The notes beneath the pieces are model-generated. The model made no database searches and had not been told where the DNA came from. It saw only the letters and a list, made by a program, of their open reading frames with translations. This document shows positions 27,877 through 30,501 of a stretch of DNA of 30,501 bases, piece after piece (the first letter of the stretch is position 1; the number at the start of each line of letters is the position of its first letter). This DNA is from a virus. The translations under genes and the position numbers were made by a program. The stretch covers positions 1 through 30,501 of the IMG/VR virus record IMGVR_UViG_3300027793_000220. One strand, written 5' to 3'.

Positions 27877-27947
27877 TGGAGAATAGGAGAATCGAACTCC
27901 TAATAAGTGCTTGCAAAGCACCCGTTATACCGTTTAACTAATTCCCC
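27877..27947 (-). tRNA. tRNA-Ala (anticodon UGC)
   Basis: A 71-base cloverleaf. Acceptor stem GGGGAAT/ATTCTCC has seven pairs including G3-U70, the identity element of tRNA-Ala. D stem GTTA/TAAC, anticodon stem GGTGC/GCACT with loop TTTGCAA (anticodon TGC), T stem AGGAG/CTCCT with TTCGATT loop, and discriminator A. CCA is not encoded (TTC follows), so it depends on host CCA-adding enzyme. Single tRNA in this window. Lies between the 107-aa gene and a promoter. Confidence 0.95.
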
Positions 27948-27957
27948 GTGAAGAGTC

Positions 27958-28281
27958 TTACGACTCTGCAGGAACAAACTCAACCTCAGTTTTCCATTTA
28001 AATCCTGGAGTTTCCCAAGTTTGATTATTGTTATAGATTCTATTATTATTTTCCTGTTCTTCTTCAGTAATATCAGATTTATTGGATGAGACATATTCTG
28101 AAAATGTATTCCCAGAATAAAGTTCATCAATTTTATGACGCATTGGATAGTGTTTCAGAAGAGCTCTGGCAGATAACCTAACTTTTTCTGGAACTCCAGG
28201 AATTTTTTTGGAATTCATTAAATCAACTAGAAACTCTCTAGTGGCAATTAGAGAGTTGTGTTCTTGTTGTGGTAGAGTCAT
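27958..28281 (-). CDS. 107-aa protein resembling BPSL0761 family
   Basis: N-terminal part QEHNSLIATREFLVDLMNSK, then KIPGVPEKVRLSARALLKHY and PMRHKIDELY resembles, from memory, the small BPSL0761-type bacterial/phage proteins (REFL...PGVP..VR..A..LLRHYP). The C-terminal 45 residues are an acidic, Asn-rich tail. Function unknown. Starts three bases after the preceding stop. Confidence 0.7.
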   Translation of the reverse strand: MTLPQQEHNSLIATREFLVDLMNSKKIPGVPEKVRLSARALLKHYPMRHKIDELYSGNTFSEYVSSNKSDITEEEQENNNRIYNNNQTWETPGFKWKTEVEFVPAES

Positions 28282-28284
28282 AAC

Positions 28285-28440
28285 TCATCTAGAATACTGA
28301 TCAATAATGAATAATACTTCATCTAAGTACTTATTGGCAAGTTCTTTTTCTCCAGGATACTTATGTTCAGATTGGAGTTGATGTTTCAATTTCATAACTC
28401 TAACCTTAAACTCATCTTTCAACAACTGATTTTTTGGCAT
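28285..28440 (-). CDS. Hypothetical 51-aa helical protein
   Basis: Gap-read ORF: MPKNQLLKDEFKVRVMKLKH, QLQSEHKYPGEKELANKYLD, EVLFIIDQYSR. Entirely helical, likely two helices around a Pro-Gly turn. Its ATG lies 19 bases after a TATAAT promoter (28459-28486). No Shine-Dalgarno. Function unknown. Confidence 0.65.
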   Translation of the reverse strand: MPKNQLLKDEFKVRVMKLKHQLQSEHKYPGEKELANKYLDEVLFIIDQYSR

Positions 28441-28458
28441 AAAAACACAACATCAGAT

Positions 28459-28486
28459 ATTATATAGGAAAATCCTATGGGGTCAT
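28459..28486 (-). promoter_or_regulatory. Promoter with palindromic spacer
   Basis: ATGACC (28481-28486), 16-base spacer, perfect TATAAT (28459-28464). The spacer holds a 15-base inverted repeat (ATAGGA-AAA-TCCTAT, 28464-28478) that could be an operator. It precedes the 51-aa gene and the tRNA. The surrounding gap 28441-28528 otherwise holds only A/T-rich sequence. Confidence 0.45.
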
Positions 28487-28528
28487 TTTTTACCGGGAAA
28501 TTTTTTAGGGTCAAAATGAAGCCAAAGG

Positions 28529-28669
28529 CTAATTTTGATTTTTCTTTTTACAAACACCACGAGCATACGCCCTGGCCATACTGTCTATATGGGAACAAGG
28601 TTTACCAGACTCCCCACAATAAGGGCACTTGGCATCAGGTGGGTCGTTGGGATACTTAAACTTACTCAT
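28529..28669 (-). CDS. 46-aa zinc-finger-like protein
   Basis: Gap-read ORF: MSKFKYPNDPPDAKCPYCGE, SGKPCSHIDSMARAYARGVC, KKKNQN. Cys at KCPYC, PCSH and GVC, with one His, gives a plausible Zn knuckle (C-x2-C...C-x-H/C). Basic C-terminus suggests nucleic acid binding. Overlaps the previous gene as ATGA. Confidence 0.72.
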   Translation of the reverse strand: MSKFKYPNDPPDAKCPYCGESGKPCSHIDSMARAYARGVCKKKNQN

Positions 28670-28971
28670 ACCCTAAAAGGTTCTTGTTGTCCCTCTGGAA
28701 GTTTAATTTGGGGTAATTTTTCTGGTTCTTTAACCTCCCAAGAACCGCCAACACCACCATCCATATTCACAACAATCTCATTTGTAGGAAGTGACTTAGG
28801 CATTTCAATATCCACAACTTGGCCCATCAAAAATTTATTACGAGTATAAGTGCGATTGTGTGGGGCAAAATTTACCATAGTAATGGCATCAATTTCATCA
28901 CCACAATCCAATAGTTTTTTTCCAGTTTTTTTATCAATTACTGAAAAATACTCTTCATTATACTTTTTCAT
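28666..28971 (-). CDS. Hypothetical 101-aa protein
   Basis: MKKYNEEYFSVIDKKTGKKL, LDCGDEIDAITMVNFAPHNR, YTRNKFLMGQVVDIEMPKSL, PTNEIVVNMDGGVGG, then a Pro-rich end. Probably beta-rich, soluble. Starts in a TAATG overlap with the previous gene and ends in an ATGA overlap with the zinc protein. I recall similar proteins in other cyanomyoviruses, without function. Confidence 0.72.
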   Translation of the reverse strand: MKKYNEEYFSVIDKKTGKKLLDCGDEIDAITMVNFAPHNRTYTRNKFLMGQVVDIEMPKSLPTNEIVVNMDGGVGGSWEVKEPEKLPQIKLPEGQQEPFRV

Positions 28972-29180
28972 TAGGAAAATCCTTTGGTTTTTGTTTTCTT
29001 TTTTTTCTTATCCAAAACTTCAACGTGACTCAAAAACTGATCGGGTGTCTCCCACCAGGATCGTCTCAGATCCTCATAATTATCAAATACAACAGACTGA
29101 TCATTAGAATAAACTAACTTATATTCATGACGAACATAAGGTTCGTCAGAAGTTTGTTCAAAGTTTTTTGGGAGGTTCAT
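28971..29180 (-). CDS. Hypothetical 69-aa protein
   Basis: MNLPKNFEQTSDEPYVRHEY, KLVYSNDQSVVFDNYEDLRR, SWWETPDQFLSHVEVLDKKK and a Lys-rich tail. AAGGA stands 8 bases before the ATG. The strand-helix pattern (HEYKLVYSND, VVFDNYEDLRRSWW) suggests a small folded domain. Overlaps the upstream short gene by 23 bases. Confidence 0.7.
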   Translation of the reverse strand: MNLPKNFEQTSDEPYVRHEYKLVYSNDQSVVFDNYEDLRRSWWETPDQFLSHVEVLDKKKKKTKTKGFS

Positions 29181-29289
29181 CGGGTTTTTCCTTATCCTTT
29201 GATGGTATATAAAGTTGAGGCCAAGTGTCTCTAATTATCTCTGCGAGTTTGTAAGGCGTCTCAGAACTTATCACTTTATGCGTAATCAT
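29158..29289 (-). CDS. Hypothetical 43-aa protein
   Basis: Gap-read ORF: MITHKVISSETPYKLAEIIR, then DTWPQLYIPSKDKEKPDEPP and KKL. The start overlaps the thioredoxin gene by 14 bases and the end overlaps the next by 23. A helical first half and charged Pro-rich tail. Supported by position and clean frame only. Confidence 0.55.
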   Translation of the reverse strand: MITHKVISSETPYKLAEIIRDTWPQLYIPSKDKEKPDEPPKKL

Positions 29290-29545
29290 CTAACAATTTT
29301 ACAATGTTTTGTGTAATTGGAACAGCTCCAACATATTCTTCAGCTTTATCTCCATTTGCATCAACAATAATAAGAGTTGGAGTTGCAGTAATGGAGTGTT
29401 TTTTAGCAAATTCAATACTCTCTTCTTGACCAACATCCAGAAGAATCTCTTTTATAGATTCCGTTCTAGGATCATTCATGGTTTTAAAATATTTTTTAAC
29501 TAGGATGCATGGTCCACAATCCGTCTTAGAAAAAATATATAACAT
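29276..29545 (-). CDS. Thioredoxin-like protein
   Basis: An 89-aa thioredoxin fold: MLYIFSKTDCGPC with the CGPC active site at residues 10-13, cis-Pro loop ITATPTLIIVDANG at about 51-64, and a helical LVKLLDDY-type end. The length is shorter than typical 105 aa because the first strand and helix are missing. Could reduce host Calvin-cycle or nucleotide enzymes. The start codon sits directly behind the U-tract of the psbD terminator and lacks a ribosome site, so expression probably relies on read-through. Confidence 0.88.
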   Translation of the reverse strand: MLYIFSKTDCGPCILVKKYFKTMNDPRTESIKEILLDVGQEESIEFAKKHSITATPTLIIVDANGDKAEEYVGAVPITQNIVKLLDDYA

Positions 29546-29571
29546 AAAAAAAGAGGGCCTAAAGACCCTCT
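29546..29571 (-). terminator. Rho-independent terminator of psbD
   Basis: Minus strand AGAGGGTC, loop TTTA, GGCCCTCT (8-bp stem with one U-G pair), then U7. It begins 7 bases after the psbD stop. The U-tract runs straight into the thioredoxin ATG. Confidence 0.92.
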
Positions 29572-29577
29572 ATTATA

Positions 29578-30501
29578 TCAGAGAGCGTTACCTCTCGGCA
29601 AGACCTCTTCTGGGAACACAAAGTTCTCATGAGGTTGATCAACAGGAGCCATCCAAGCACGTAGACCTTCATTCAATAGAATGTTCTTAGTATAGAAGGT
29701 TTCAAACTCTGGGTCCTCTGCTGCACGAATCTCCTGACTTACAAAGTCGTAAGCACGAAGATTAAGAGCCAGACCAATAATACCGATAGAAGAAGTCCAA
29801 AGGCCCATAACGGGAACGAAAAGCATGAAGAAATGAAGCCAACGCTTATTACTGAAAGCAATACCAAAAATCTGTGACCAGAATCGGTTTGCAGTAACCA
29901 TCGAGTAAGTCTCTTCCTCTTGCGTAGGTTCAAATCCTTTGAATGTATTTGCTTGCTCGCCATCTTCATACAGAGTATTTTCTACAGTTGCTCCGTGAAT
30001 CGCACAGAGTAGTGCTCCACCCAGTATACCAGCAACTCCCATCATATGGAAAGGGTTAAGAGTCCAGTTATGAAAACCTTGTAAGAATAGTAGGAACCTG
30101 AAGATTGCTGCTACACCAAATGAAGGTGCGAAGAACCAACTGGATTGCCCCAGTGGATACATCAGAAAGACGCTCACGAAGACTGCAATAGGACCAGAGA
30201 ATGCGATTGCGTTATAAGGACGGATGCCGACCAGGCGAGCAATCTCAAACTGACGAAGCATAAACCCAATCAGGCTGAAAACCCCGTGGAGCGCCACAAA
30301 AGTCCAGAGTCCCCCAAGTTGGAACCACCTGACGATATCCCCTTGAGCCTCAGGACCCCAGAGAAGAAGAAGAGAATGACCCATAGAATCTGCTGGAGTG
30401 CTAACTGCTGCAGTAAGAAAGTTTGCACCCTCAAGATAGGAACTCGCAAGCCCGTGAGTATACCAACTCGTAACGAAAGTTGTCCCAGTAAGCCAACCAC
30501 C
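29578..30501 (-). CDS. psbD: Photosystem II D2 protein (PsbD), 5' end outside window
   Basis: 307 codons (about residues 46-352 of 352) of the D2 reaction-centre protein, which binds the quinone Q-A, chlorophylls and iron. The sequence begins [20 protein letters not shown] and contains [50 protein letters not shown] and the C-terminal [16 protein letters not shown] end of cyanobacterial D2. Cyanophages carry psbD to keep photosynthesis going during infection. Reading frame is intact throughout. The DNA is visibly more GC-rich than the rest of the window, as expected for a host-derived, tightly conserved gene. Confidence 0.99.
   Translation of the reverse strand, partial: GGWLTGTTFVTSWYTHGLASSYLEGANFLTAAVSTPADSMGHSLLLLWGPEAQGDIVRWFQLGGLWTFVALHGVFSLIGFMLRQFEIARLVGIRPYNAIAFSGPIAVFVSVFLMYPLGQSSWFFAPSFGVAAIFRFLLFLQGFHNWTLNPFHMMGVAGILGGALLCAIHGATVENTLYEDGEQANTFKGFEPTQEEETYSMVTANRFWSQIFGIAFSNKRWLHFFMLFVPVMGLWTSSIGIIGLALNLRAYDFVSQEIRAAEDPEFETFYTKNILLNEGLRAWMAPVDQPHENFVFPEEVLPRGNAL

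Noticed and set aside
27900-28130. A 76-aa open frame overlapping the tRNA and the 107-aa gene
   Set aside because: It runs through the tRNA cloverleaf and the 107-aa gene in another frame; no ribosome site.
15310-28498. A 15-base identity (CATTTTTTACCGGGA) at 15310-15324 and 28484-28498
   Set aside because: A single 15-mer pair is expected by chance in 30 kb of AT-rich DNA; one copy is in coding sequence.

Overview
This window looks like part of the genome of a T4-like cyanomyovirus infecting Synechococcus or Prochlorococcus. The evidence is the mix of T4 replication and late-transcription genes (gp59 helicase loader, gp33) with typical cyanophage auxiliary genes: psbD, phoH, speD, thyX and a glutaredoxin. 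The DNA is AT-rich and almost gap-free. Every gene I accept is on the minus strand, so transcription runs from high to low coordinates. Most neighbours are coupled by ATGA, TGATG or TAATG overlaps.

Layout in transcription order. (1) 30501-29578 is photosystem II D2 (psbD, N-terminus outside the window), closed by a strong terminator. (2) 29545-22035 holds a thioredoxin, about 23 mostly small unknown genes (several membrane-anchored or metal-binding), one tRNA-Ala(UGC), a fucosyltransferase-like GT-B enzyme, a radical SAM enzyme and a cupin-like protein. (3) 22038-19490 carries two paralogous tail-fibre tip proteins, each behind a T4-type late promoter (TATAAATA, GATAAATA), plus fibre-associated genes. 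(4) 19468-11459 is an 8-kb accessory operon of eleven genes, all overlapping or abutting: a tandem 2OG-Fe(II) oxygenase, four GT25-like glycosyltransferases, a half-length DegT/StrS aminotransferase, a second 2OG oxygenase, an amidinotransferase and a NodU-type carbamoyltransferase, then small genes. (5) 11457-4420 is a run of small genes with an HNH nuclease, glutaredoxin, speD and thyX, with a terminator at about 5474-5500. (6) 4418-2719 is a tandem pair of GT2 glycosyltransferases. (7) 2690-1 is the replication/late-transcription block: phoH, an MGME1-like exonuclease, gp33, gp59 and a cut-off ORF.

The most interesting part is region 4 directly downstream of the fibre genes. The enzymes fit a pathway that hydroxylates, glycosylates, aminates, amidinates and carbamoylates a substrate, either the virion fibres or a host surface glycan. 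The pairing of 2OG hydroxylases with GT25 enzymes recalls collagen-type hydroxylysine glycosylation. The pairing of StrS-like aminotransferase with amidinotransferase recalls aminocyclitol guanidinylation. Both readings are inference.

Regulation seems to use host sigma-70 promoters (for example TTGACA-16-TATAAT at 27846-27873) and late boxes. In three places an early-type element sits beside a CTAAATA box, which suggests early-plus-late expression of the same small-gene blocks. Several small genes and binding sites were found only by reading gaps and alternative frames.
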